NCBI RefSeq assembly: GCF_016859285.1
Contig: NC_053414.1
Coordinates: 23,527,517 to 23,591,516, forward strand
DNA: 64,000 nucleotides
Direction: 5' to 3'
Source: Xiphias gladius
Lineage: Eukaryota; Chordata; Actinopteri; Istiophoriformes; Xiphiidae
A program made the translations under genes and the position numbers. The notes under the pieces were generated by a model. It had not been told where the DNA came from, ran no database searches, and saw nothing but the letters and a program-made list of their open reading frames with translations. This document shows positions 1-15,202 of this stretch, piece after piece (the first letter of the stretch is position 1; every line of letters begins with the position of its first letter).

Positions 1-29
1 GTACACCAAATGATCAGATAGAAACTCAC

Positions 30-1941
30 CAGTGCTAATGCTCTGTTCTCCTACATTAGTGCAGTTTGAGGCTGTAAGGTAGAATTCAATATTACTTTCT
101 ATACATTCTATCTATGAACTATATTTAAAAGGGCTAAAATTTGATGATATCTTCTTCCTACCCGTTGACTGGTTTGTGGGCCCATTGGTGTCCATTCCAG
201 ATGTTAATTGGGTTGAGTTGGAAATATTTTCATATGTCCATGTGGGAGAAACGTCAGGTATGACAGTTGCTGCCTCATTTGCAATAACTGTATGGGGAAC
301 AGTGGTGGAATAAGTATTCAGATCCTTTACTTAAGTAAAAGTACCAATACAAAAATTCAAAAATATTTTACATAACAAGTCAAAGTTCTTCATTCAAAAT
401 CCCACTTAAGTAAAAAAGTACAGCGTTATTGTCAGCTAAACACACTTAAAGTACCAAAAGTAAAACTACCCTGCGAGTTATATATTATTATACAAGTATA
501 TGACATTATTAGATTGTTAATACTGATGCATCAATGTATAAACAGCATTTTACTCTTGTGGCTGCTCAAGGTTGAACGAGTCTTAACTACTTTATATACA
601 GCTAATTAGTTTAGTCCAGTGGTTTCTCAACCTTGGGGACCCTCCTGAGGGTCACAAAAGTAACCTGAGAGGTCATGGGATGATATATTTGGTTGCACAG
701 AAGAAAAGTTCTTCTGGGTATTCTTTTTTTGCCTCTGCCAAGGAGGTTCTGTTTTCGCCCTTGTCTGTTTGTTTGTTTGTCAGTCAGCAGGATTACGCAA
801 AAAAAAACTGAACCAATTTACACCAAACTTGGTGGAGGGATGGGGCATGGTCCGGGGAAGAACTGGTTAAATTTTGGTGTGGATCTGGTTAAAGGGGTAG
901 ATCCAGGATTTTTTTATGACTTTCCTTAACATTGCGAGTTGGGCCTTTTTTGCCTTGGTGGAGGTATGTGCTCTACTGAGTAGCATTCTAGTTTTTTTTA
1001 TTTTTTAACTCATCTTTGTTTATCTGTGTATGTTTGAGAGAAAAACAGCCTTGGACAACTATTGCCATAAAATCATGAAAAGGGGAAATCACTCTATTGT
1101 GGAACTGGAACTGGCCCCAACCAAACACTGATTTTTCCTAAGGTGTCACAAGCCAAAAACATAGCTTGATACTGTATGCTAAACTTAAATCAATATTTTG
1201 CTTGTAAAATATTAATCTGAAAAGTAACTCCAGCTGTTACGTAAATGTAATTTCAGTGTAAGTAAGAAAAGTACAACATTTCTTTCTGAAATGTTGTGGA
1301 GTTGAAGTATAAAGTAGCAGAAAATTGAAATACTCAAGTAAAGTACAAGACCCTATAAAATGCACATTACAGTACCTGATAAAATGTATGGAATTGCATT
1401 TCACAACTGATGGGGAATGCAGAGACAAAAATAAAATTAAGTGTACGAATAAATCTTATTCAGAGTAAGAGTGATTACATCATGCACTTACCTTCCTTTA
1501 CAGTCAAGATTACTGCGGTGAATGTATCAAAACCAGGCCTCTCCACTGCACACCAGTATCTCCCTGAATCTGACAGCTTGAGTTGACTGAAGGTCACATT
1601 GAAGACTCCGTTCCCCAAGTCCACCACAGTTATCCTCCCTGACTCTGCTCTTTCACCAGATTTTACAGTAACCAATATGTCTTTAGTCTCTTTACATGGA
1701 TCCTTGCAGATGTATTTATTGTTTTTCCAGGCCAGTATGTGTGAGCAATGGAATGAGACATCTCCCCCCTTGAATCCTTCTACATTTATGTTGGCTCCTT
1801 CTGTCCATGTAGCTGCCAAAAATGCATTATGTGACGAGAGTTAAAGCATCTGTTAATGTTTACATAAATTAATGTATGCATTTTAGGAAGACACTTACCA
1901 TATAAAAGACAATAGAAGACAGAAATGGTCTTCATTCTCAT
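30..1941 (-). CDS. CD300/CMRF35-like (pIgR-like) Ig receptor, 3' part missing
   Basis: This is a type I membrane immunoglobulin-family receptor of the CD300/pIgR-like kind, probably on leukocytes (family knowledge). I read four exons on the minus strand: 1941-1899 (signal peptide, starts MRMKTISVFYCLL), 1812-1492 (one V-type Ig domain), 287-162 and 71-30 (Ser/Thr/Asn-rich stalk). All introns are GT-AG and phase 1, as usual for Ig-domain genes. The Ig domain shows the canonical Cys pair (SFHC and DSGRYWC) plus the extra pair ICKDPC typical of CD300 and pIgR. The transmembrane and cytoplasmic exons must lie beyond position 1, so activating or inhibitory type cannot be decided. It sits about 3.2 kb downstream of a complete sister gene on the same strand, which suggests tandem duplication. 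The exact subfamily (CLM versus pIgR-like) is not decided. Confidence 0.8.
300..1390. mobile_element. Nested dispersed repeats with hAT-like ends
   Basis: At least three repeats are stacked in intron 2 of the CD300-like gene. The outer one starts at 300 with CAGTGGTGGAATAAGTATT, then a stretch rich in ACTTAAGTAAAAGTAC, and seems to resume around 1190-1390 (AGTATAAAGTAGCAGAAAA). I recognise this as a common non-autonomous hAT-like teleost element. Inside it, 613-690 starts CCAGTGGTTTCTCAACCTTG and probably resumes at about 985-1165, ending near GGTGTCACAAGCCAAAAAC. That second element is in turn split by a third repeat at about 700-985 (CCTCTGCCAAGGAGG ... CCTTGGTGGAGGTATG). Boundaries are approximate and family assignment is from memory. 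Confidence 0.55.
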
Positions 1942-2493
1942 TGATAATGTGCCAGCTCGGTAGTTGTTCCTTACTCTTAGGAGTCCCTCCAGGCTCTGAT
2001 TTAAGCAGTGACTGAATATATGTCTATTTAAAAACCTAATCCTGTGATTAAATTTTTTATCATGCTCTACCAGCGACAACCTTGTGCAAATGAAATAACA
2101 TCTACATAAACACTCAACTCTCTAACTTCTTCCTGTGGTTTTGAATTTATGAGAGCGGAAGACGAGTGCTGTGGAGAGCAGACATCGACCCAAGAGAAGA
2201 GAAACTTGCTTGGATTAGGGTGAGGAGAGAACTAGTCTCTCTCACACATGCATACATGTAGTTTCAGTGCCATTAAATCCTTGTATTATTATGTGTATTT
2301 TGCAGTACAGGGGAATGTGAAGCTATAATTTATATTAAGGGGCTTCAATTTATATTTTCATTGTATCAGTGTATCAAATGACAATGTTAAAGGACTCTCT
2401 ACTGGCAGAAATGGAATAGAATTTTAACAACTATGTTTTCATTGGTGTATAATCACCTGAAACAAAAAATTGTTGTGTTTCTGTTATCTTAGA

Positions 2494-2760
2494 ACGAGCC
2501 CTTCATATCTATGTAGGGAGCAGGTCCCCTTCCACAGAGCCCACCGTGTTCGACCACCATGTTTCTACAGTAGCCCAGAACGGACAAACCAAATATTGGC
2601 TCTAGAGAGGGCCTTTCACAATTTACGTTAGCTGAAGGCCAGCACAGGTTCTCCTACACGCCTGAAAAGTTGTGGCTTGAGGTATATTCAGTTGGTTGCA
2701 ATCTGCAACCTCACCGCGAGATGCGAATAAATCCTACATACTGGTTCTTCTACAGTCTCT
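2494..2760. repeat. Dispersed teleost repeat
   Basis: The stretch containing ATGTTTCTACAGTAGCCCAG and TTGGCTCTAGAGAGGGCC matches, from memory, a repeat seen very often in perciform intergenic DNA. No terminal repeats or coding potential are visible. The rest of 1942-5180, between the two receptor genes, holds the fold-back repeat at 3225, the CA tract at 4225 and no supportable exon. Confidence 0.45.
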
Positions 2761-3224
2761 GTTCATCATTTAGCTGTCCGACCAATGACTCCACCGCTTT
2801 GGTTCACTCTCTCATAGCGTCGTCTTCAGCTGCAGCATGCAGCAGTTTGCAGCAAAAAAGCTCTACAAACTCACTGAAAACTACATGCTCAGCACCAAAC
2901 AGCAGACCGACACAGTTAGTGACCAGCGGGTGAACGTTGTGGAGCAATTTAGCAGCTGAAGAGCCAGATATTTCCCTCAGGATTTGGTAGAGACCAGAAA
3001 CAGAGCTAAAAGAGAGTGAATATTAGACTTACATTCATCCAGTGGCCAGAAACATGAATCCAAATGAACGATAATGTAACTTTGTTACCGCTGGATGCGG
3101 CCCCCAATTGGCAGAAATCAATTATTGTAGGAAACATGAATGAAATTGGTTACAGACTGTAAATTATTTTTTTTAATTACGGAGATGTTGCTTTGTTTGA
3201 CCCAATTTATGCATTTCATTGTGC

Positions 3225-3560
3225 TTAAAGGAATAGTTTTGACATTGTGGGAAATATTACCAGTACTCACTGTCTGGCGGACAGGTTTGTAGATGAGATG
3301 GTTGATAACACTCTCAAGTTTGTCTGTTAAATATGAAGCTACAGCCAGTTAACTTAGCTTAGTACAAAGACTGTAAACCGGGGGAAACAGCTAGCCCAGC
3401 TCTGTCAGAAAGTAACTGGAAATTTTCCTTTGTACCCTTTGATATTTGTAGAAATGAAACTAGATATAATGGTTATTATAGGTGCTTCAAAGGTGCTGGT
3501 AGGCAGATTTTGTCACCTTTAAACAGAGCCAAGCTAGGTGTTAAGGTAGCAAACATGGAG
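3225..3560. repeat. Fold-back/MITE-like repeat, one arm
   Basis: The sequence runs from AAAGGAATAGTTTTGACATT through ATGAAGCTACAGCCAGTTAA, CTTAGCTTAG and GGGGGAAACAGCTAGCC. It is one arm of the same family seen as an inverted pair at 9430-9745. I recognise it as a very common percomorph repeat. No coding potential. Confidence 0.55.
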
Positions 3561-4221
3561 GAATCTTTGAAGAAAGCAACCTCACGGATGTGAGTCACTA
3601 AGATTGAGTCACCTGTTCACACCGATCACAAAGTGTGTGGTCGTAAGACTTTGGTTAACAGTTTTTTCAGGTCAGCTGTGAGTGATCTGTGAGCGTCTGG
3701 GTCCTCCACTGGTGGGTAGAGGTGTTAAAACAGTAGGTTGTACATAGATTAACTGTGTATTTCTCTGACTATTCTCTGTCCCCACAGCCCTCCTGGAAAG
3801 TTAGTGACTCAGAGTGATACAAAAGAATTGACACACTTGACACAATTGGAATACTAAACTTATTGTCTTCATTTAACATGAAAACAGAGCTTATAACTAG
3901 AGACCGTCTTGCGATGGGATCACATCAGCTGCGACGCCCGTCAACATGTTGATGTTGTGACCCATGAGTACCCAGCAGTCATTACTTCATTGTTACATGA
4001 GTACGCAGTACTGATGGGTCGGACCACGCCCATCTTCAAACTCGGGTTTCATTTTCATCTGAACCACACACCTGTGAAGCTTCGTGATGTGATGCTATCG
4101 CAGTGACAAAATCTGTCTACAGACAGACGGGACAGACAGAAACAGACAGACACCTGCCAAAGTACTCAAAACTGCCTCTCTGGTAGTTCCCGCTACAGTA
4201 GGACCAAATATGGCTGTGATG

Positions 4222-4224
<3 letters not shown>

Positions 4225-4316
<92 letters not shown>
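4225..4316. repeat. (CA)n microsatellite
   Basis: An uninterrupted CA dinucleotide run of about 92 bp lies in the intergenic space downstream of the complete CD300-like gene. Open frames over it encode only His-Thr or Cys-Val repeats and are not genes. Confidence 0.97.
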
Positions 4317-4319
<3 letters not shown>

Positions 4320-5180
4320 TCACAAGCTGAAAACAATACCAGCCACACTTTTGGGGCTGGTAATCTTATCACCAGTGACAGAGTTCTTATATTTATGTAT
4401 TTGCTTCTAACTATGCATTATTGATCCAATCCCAAAATGAGCTACATGTTGTTTTTGAAATGAATGTCAATCTTTTTAACATTTTTAAATTAACGTTAAT
4501 CTTAATAATAACAAAAAAAAAAACACTTAAAGATCCATATTATACTATATATGGTATGTGATATTGGTGCTTTTTTTTGTTTTTTATGTGTGTGTATGCA
4601 GATGTCTGCAAACAACTACTGTATATTTAATGGTTACTCTGCCCTCTGCTGCATTTGCTTTCATCAGATCTTCACACTCTTCATGACAGAATGGCAACGA
4701 AGGAAAGACAAAAGTGGAAACTAATTGGCTGACAAGCCTCGTAAGTGTTTTAAATATCATCTGTAAGACCATATAGTGCAAGGTTTCTAAAGAAAGCATG
4801 GTCATAGAGCTATCGAAAGTATATTGTGAGAGGGAAGAGTGGACGTGTTGAATCATAACGTGTGTAACACTCAACGCAGGGGCTACTGCGACGCTTCTAA
4901 GAAGCCTCTGCATCTCAAAATCATACTTACAACTGCAACTATTTGCTCCATGATGATGATGAAGCCACTGGAGCAGTACTTTTTGTTCAGTGTACAGTAT
5001 ATTGTTGTGTTTTTGCCCCTAAAACCGGCTATTGTCTCATTCACATGAACACATTTGTTATGGCAGTAGTAGATTTCACTTCAATTTCAATTTGCACTCA
5101 CACAGAAATATAGTCAAACATTTGTCCTTTATCTAATTTAAAATAAAGAGTAAAGAGCAGAGAAACAGAATAAACCCTGC

Positions 5181-8100
5181 TCAGTCCAGAGTTTTGGGAT
5201 CAAGTGCTTGGTAGATGGCAGCATACTGAGAGCCATCCTGAGCACTGGACTCTGGATCTGGTTGTAAGGACTGCAGCTTCACCATGTCCTGAGTGCAGGC
5301 ATCATCTGCATTTTCCTCACAGTAATCAGCCTGTGAATAAACCAAAGTCATCATTAGGATAAATTTGATCTGAGCAGTACTTTGATTCCTAAAACAATCA
5401 TTACTCATTACTAATCAGAATTAAACCTGGTAAATCACAAAATAGTCACTCACCTCACCCATGTTTTCTTCAGGTCTACTCTGACATTCTGAAACAAACA
5501 TACAACATGATTCGTTCAGATTTTTGGTTTTTGCTGTTTTGGCTGAAGATCACACTTTGGAGAGTAAGTAGTGTGTGTGCACATCTATGTACATGCATTG
5601 CTGTGCGCATGTGTCACCTCACCCGCATTACTCCTCCAGTGTCCGTAGAATACAAGAGGAATAAGTGCACAAACCAGAAGAGCCAAGCTCACAGAAACAA
5701 TGATGACCACCGTCGTATCTGCAAACAGCAGAGAGAGGCATGCATCTTTGCTACTAACCATACAGTTTACTTTGCAACAAAAGACAAAATAGTGACGCAT
5801 ATTCAGAACAGTTTTCACAAATCCTCCATCATATCCATCTCAGGGCTCATTTTTTTGTACTGGAAAGAGAAAAATTTCATTTCAGTCTGTAATATTCTCT
5901 GTATTCTGGGAGTTATCATGTAAAGACATGTTGTAATTTACTTTTCTGGTGTACCCACTTTCCCTCAACATGCCTTATACTTGTCTTAGTACAGTACACT
6001 TGTGCTCAGACATTCAAGAGTGAGCATCTTCTATTCAGCTATTGTTTATTGTAAGAGGAAGACCGCAACATACATTTTTCCAGTTATGGAAAAAAAGGTG
6101 ACAGTTTTACGCCTTACTCACAACACGTCGTTTGGTCACATTACATTGAAACTACACTCTATGGAAACTCTTACAGAAGCACTGAAAGGCAAGTTAAAAA
6201 AAAAAAAAAAAAAAAAAAGTTAGGTTAGATGGTATAAAGAGCAAAAAAGTAAAGTCCACACATCCAATAGGTTGTGGTGGATGAAAGGGTCAATTATAGG
6301 GGTTTGAATCCTGTTTTATTTTTTGACTTAGTTAACTTATTATATTCAGTTTTTCCTGTATTTTTATTTTATAATGTTTGTTAGCTTTCTTCCAGAAATA
6401 CTCTCTGTCAGATACAAAATAAAAATAAAGAAAAAATTAAACAGATGGGAAATAAAACTTATAAAAATGACCCTGGCAAAAAAAAAAATTCACCTCTCAG
6501 GGCATTTTTAAGACTAGGTAAAAAAAATCTAGTATATGGCTGGACCGCCCTTATCCGTTTGGTTCTCTCCTTCTCTCTGTGCTCACTTATACAGTAATTT
6601 AATACAGCAAATTTCCCAATGAAGCTGCCAAAGATGGCATTTGTATAACACATATCCTGCCCCTCCCCCCAACAAGCCAATCATCTGCTGTTAAACAGCC
6701 AAACAGGAAACGTATCAAGCCAATCATTATATTGAACTGACGCAAGTGAAACCTTGTACATGCGTAGTAGAGATATAACCTGTGGAAAAACAACATTGTA
6801 AACCGTATTTTGATTCAAATTCACCAAACATTTTAAGTGTTTTTTTTATCAGATTTGTATGGTGATTCTATACATGCAGTTTCAATTTCCCAGGTTCCAT
6901 TGAAAGTGCAGTTATTGCTCTCGCTCCATTCATTTAGATAAGGACCTGGTCTTGTTAGCCTGAAATAACTGCCCAGCGGCACTGCCAATGATGTTAACCA
7001 GCAGTCACTGCCAAGCCATTTCCAAGCTGCTGCTCTGCACTGCTTAAATCCTGATTTTATAACCGCAACGTCGTCTGACAAAAATCAACATACACATAAA
7101 TTAAAGACAATGGCTGTGCTGTGATTTCAACTATATTTACCTCTAAACATGATCACTCAAAGAGAAAGTGAGAAGCTCATTCATGTCTATGCAACTGCTG
7201 TGCGGTCAGTTAAATGAGATGAATAGAGATGTGTGCCTGCGGAGGGCAAGCCCGGCCTTGCGCTCACGGAGGAATACTGACGACTCTCTTCTACGGAAAG
7301 TTTCTAAGATTTGTCCAGAAAACTAAATTTGTCGCTAGGTGCTTTTTTGAAAAAAAAGGCGATAAAGTGGTCTGAAAAGTCGGTAAATCTAGCAACAAAG
7401 GCGCTAAGTTGGCAGCACTGCCCGTAAACGCCCCTGATGGCCTAATAGAAACTTTTTGCGCAAATTCATTTTGACATAACAATGGCTGGACTTGCTGTTG
7501 CAGTCCAAAAAACTTAGAAAAAAGATCCTGGCAAAAAAAAATTCAATTGCCTCTCGGGGTTTCTATAGCCTCTTCTACAAATAGAAACATTTTTTCCTGT
7601 TTCCTTATAATTGATTTTAATATTATGTATTTTATACATCTAACTACAAATGTCAAAGGTAGTTAGCCTCCTGTCAGAAAAATTACACCTTTATCATGAT
7701 TAGACATGTCATTTCTGTTAGGTCTATTCCAACTTTTAATGGACTGATTGAAGATCTAATTCACAGCAACCATCACTTGGCTGGATGGTGGCACTATGAC
7801 AACCCTTTTACATTCTGGCCGATAACTCTTAAACCATAAGGCCAATAGGGTCTTTTTATTCCTTAGATTCAATGACTCAACTTAATGCTGCTGTGCATAC
7901 AGTACTGGTTTTATTCAAATGGTTATTTTCTAAAATTAAGAAGAAACTATGAGTATGACAGAAATTGATTTAAATATTTGGTAACAAAACAATCTAGGAA
8001 ATATAACATTAAAAGAGAATTTTTCATTAGTATAGCCCGTAAATACTACTACTACTACTGGACACAAGATGTCTCCTGTTCCCCTGAAAAGTTCATTCTC

Positions 8101-11002
8101 AGTGTGTGTGCACCGGAGGCATTAGGCTGCACTATAATAATATAAAACCTTTTTTTTGGATTGTATTGAAGCTTGCTGTAGGAACACAGCTGCTTACAGT
8201 GACCGTGAAATACCTGTCAGGTTGATTCTTGCTTTCTGGTTCGTCTTTTCTGTATTGGGAAGCGTTGATGCTGCTGGCGACGATTCACTGCTGGATTGAG
8301 AGCAGCCTTGGGGCAGAGTTTCTGAGTCGGTCTGCAGGGTAGAGGTGGAGGTAGGAGATCCAGGAGGACCAGTGGAAGCTTTGAGTGAGCAGGACAGAGG
8401 ATGACTGACAAGGCATACTGCTTGTGTGTGTGTGTGTGTGTGTCTGTGTGTGTGCTCATGTGACAATGTTACTGCCTTGGTGTATAAAAGAGTGATGAAG
8501 CATCACAAGATATATAGTACATATAATAATTTAAAACTTTTGACGCAAAACAAGTATTCCCAGACTGTTAGCTACAGTCCAGGTTTATATTATCTGTTAA
8601 AGGCTATCTACACATTGATCATCTTTATGGGGTTGATTTTAGCCTGCTGACAGAAACAGTAGGATTTACAAGACAAGGAGTCACTCTGGTTTATCGGTCC
8701 CACAGTTCAGAAAACATAACCAAAAATATTTTCTCCCAATAACCTACAACTGACACATTGAGTTTTTTTTCATACAAAATGACCAATCCCGAATAAAGGA
8801 TATCTCCATTGTTATTTCTAAAAGTCCCATTGCCCACAGGGAGTTTTATATATATCTAACAAAAAACTTACCATCAAGGACTATGAGATTGATCTCCTCA
8901 TACAACACGTCAAGGGTTTTCTCCAATCCGCAGCAATATCTCCCTGCATCCTCCTTCTTCAGCTTCTTTATGGTCACATTGAAGATTCCCTCTCCTCTGT
9001 TGACCTCCATGCTGTATCTCCCCCGCTGTTTGACGGCCGACCTTTTCCCCTCGGTCTTAATGAGAATGTTTTCTCTGGAGCAGACTCCTTTACAGAAGTA
9101 CATGTTGTTGTGCTCGGAGCTGTTGTCTTTGGTCCAGCTACCAGAGCAGTGTATGGAGACCTCTCCTCCAACATAGCTGCTAACCTCCAGCACTGCTGAA
9201 GTCTTCACACACACAACTGTAGTATGAAATAAAGTGCCTGGTTATAAAACTGTTGATGCATTGAATTGTTTGACAGGGAAGCTCCTTAAAACAAATGAAC
9301 ACAGTACTGCAGCACCTCTGCGTGAAAGTTAGTTAATTTACAGTTTCTGCGAAGTGATGCACACAGTACTAGTTGTATCTCTTTTAAATTCTATAGTGAT
9401 TTCCATAGTAGATTTCAATAGTGTCCCTTAAATTTAAGGCTACAGGCAGCAGCTGGTTAGTCCAGCTTTCTATAAAATTACATACAAGGGGAAACAGCTA
9501 GCCTGGTTCTGTCCAACAGTATCAAAATCTGCCTACCAGTATCTCTAAAGCTCACAAATTAATATATGTCAATTGTTTAATTGTACAACAACCGAAAAAC
9601 GACAATTGCCAGTTAATTTGAGACACGACAATATAGCTATTTCCCCATGTTTACAGTCTTTATGCTAAGCTAAGCTAACCAGCTGCTGGCTGTACCTTCA
9701 TAATGAACAGATTGGTATTGACATTCTCGTCTAACTGTCCACTGGAAAGTGTTAAAGCATGTTTCTCAGAAATGTTGCACTGTCTGCCACAAATGTTATA
9801 CATGCACATGAACATGTACAGCAAAAAAAATGTTGTGAACACAACAACTACATAATTTAACCTTTTAGGTTGTACGGGGAACTTGTTAGCAAACAGTTGC
9901 TTATTTACACATCCAGCAGTTTTATCTCAACATAATCAATCATTTAAAGTTGTGTTTGACCAGCAAATGAATGTAAGTCCCGTATTCACTTTCTTTTACC
10001 TTGGTTTTTGGTCTCTACCAACTCCTGATGTGTGTGCTCCACTGCTGCACCTCTGGTTGGTCTACCTGATATTCTCACCCTTACCCTAACCAATTATCAC
10101 TCTTTATGCCTAAACCTAACCAGACCAACCAACAAAGACAACGATTACTAGCCAATCAGAGGTAGGGTAGGCGTGGGTTGACTGAGAGACCCCTACCAGC
10201 AGAAATTACATATTGTGTGTATAACTTGACCATTCACAAAAGCATGCAACCAGAGAAATGTTGTTGAAAATTGTTGTTTTTCAACATATTCAGTAATTTT
10301 ATGTAATCCATGTGGTCTATGGTGTAAAATTATTTGGAGAAAAGAAACAAGAAGCAAGTTTGATCCAACTATTGGGTTCAACCAATATTCTTGACTTATT
10401 CAAATCATTCAAGTTTATTTTACATGATCTTATTTATCTGTAATTAACTGTTCATTTAACTGTGTTCACTCCCATAATTATGTCCCTATGTTTGTTTTTT
10501 GAGTTGTTTTAATGTTTTACTTTTTAATATATGCATTTTTTTTTCATTTACTACTATATTACAAAGAAAGCATTTACAGTTTCAAACAAAATCTTGTTTA
10601 ATTCAGTAGTGTTACCACATATGTTGTTTTACTGTCAATAAAACATCATAAATATAGCAATTCAATTAACTGCAGATTCTGTAAGATAAATGATTTCAAA
10701 TGTTTAAGGAACTGTATGAGACACCCACCACAAGTTCAAAGTCACTGTAATGGATTTGTAAGACCAGTTTAACTGAATATTATCAGTTCATCAATAAATG
10801 TACACTTTAACACATTTGTTTAGCAATAACTCATAAGTTACTCATGTAAGTTTGAAGAGTTATTCCCATTCACATGTAAGTTAATATTAAATTTAGAATG
10901 TAACCTCGCAAATAAAAAATACTGATTTTTTTCTAGGGTAAGATAAGACGATCAAAACATACCTGAGAAGCAACAAAACATGACAATATGAAGAATCTTC
11001 AT
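5181..11002 (-). CDS. CD300/CMRF35-like (pIgR-like) receptor with ITIM-like tail
   Basis: This is a complete single-Ig-domain membrane receptor of the CD300/CMRF35-like family, probably an inhibitory receptor of myeloid cells (inference from the tail). Exons on the minus strand: 11002-10963 (signal, MKILHIVMFCCFSG), 9216-8872 (V-type Ig), 8378-8214 (Ser/Thr/Pro stalk), 5718-5623 (transmembrane), 5488-5454 and 5330-5181 (cytoplasmic). They sum to 831 nt, 276 residues, in frame with GT-AG sites. The Ig domain has VSIHC, the extra pair FCKGVC and the YCCG cysteine, the two-disulfide pattern of CD300/pIgR. The membrane segment (VVIIVSVSLALLVCALIPLV) has no charged residue, so pairing with DAP12-type adaptors is not expected. 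The tail ends with SQYAAIYQAL: SQYAAI fits the ITIM consensus and a second Tyr follows as YQAL. Exon 5 uses the donor GTGAGT at 5453; the nearer GTGAGG would shift the frame into a stop. The start of exon 3 is uncertain: 8378 has the best pyrimidine tract. Confidence 0.85.
6470..7562. repeat. Unidentified insertion flanked by imperfect direct repeats
   Basis: Two similar stretches, CCTGGC followed by an A-run, TTCACCTCTCAGGG (from about 6470) and CCTGGC, A-run, TTCAATTGCCTCTCGGGG (from about 7523), lie about 1.05 kb apart in the same orientation inside the 2.5-kb intron between the stalk and membrane exons of the CD300-like gene. The interval contains GTCGCTAGGTGC and GCGCTAAGTTGGCAGCACTG, a phrase I associate with dispersed fish repeats, and an 82-codon minus-strand frame (7081-6833) that resembles no protein I know. 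A pure A run sits nearby at 6196-6218. The family is not identified. Confidence 0.35.
8424..8458. repeat. (TG)n microsatellite
   Basis: A short TG run (CA on the gene strand) lies directly upstream of the stalk exon of the CD300-like gene, near its 3' splice site. Confidence 0.85.
9430..9745. repeat. Fold-back repeat with two inverted arms
   Basis: The left arm (AAGGCTACAGGCAGCAGCTGG ... GGGGAAACAGCTAGCCTGG) and the right arm (GCTAAGCTAAGCTAACCAGC, TGCTGGCTGTACCTTCAT) are reverse complements around a centre near 9600. The arms also match the single-arm copy at 3225-3560. It lies in intron 1 of the CD300-like gene. Non-coding, common in percomorph genomes by recollection. Confidence 0.6.
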
Positions 11003-15101
<4,099 letters not shown>

Positions 15102-15107
15102 TTTATT
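15102..15107 (-). terminator. Likely poly(A) signal of dnajb1
   Basis: AATAAA on the minus strand (in GACAATAAAGG) lies about 95 nt after the dnajb1 stop codon, implying a short 3' UTR. A further AATAAA on that strand near 14865 could give a longer form. Confidence 0.5.
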
Positions 15108-15202
15108 GTCTGGTGTGATTTTAACCTCCACATGACCATCCATGTGATGACTGACAAAAAACATAGTTGGCAGGTTAGTGGGAGGAAGTCCTTTCGTCTT
15201 GT

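Noticed and set aside
693-929. 78-codon plus-strand frame
   Set aside because: It falls within the innermost dispersed repeat and has no recognisable protein similarity.
4095-4410. Open frames over the CA tract coding for Cys-Val or His-Thr runs
   Set aside because: They are translations of a dinucleotide repeat without flanking gene structure; similar frames occur at all the microsatellites.
5455-5459. Alternative donor GTGAGG for CD300-like exon 5
   Set aside because: Its phase would put a TGA at the start of the last exon; the donor GTGAGT 5 nt on keeps the tail frame.
5507-5923. 138-codon plus-strand frame
   Set aside because: It is antisense to the transmembrane exon of the CD300-like gene and not protein-like.
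6285-6315. GGTTTGAATCC, resembling a tRNA B box
   Set aside because: No A box, cloverleaf or SINE body could be found around it.
6833-7081. 82-codon minus-strand frame with Trp and Cys residues
   Set aside because: It is not an Ig domain, lacks splice context and lies in an apparent repeat; no homology recognised.
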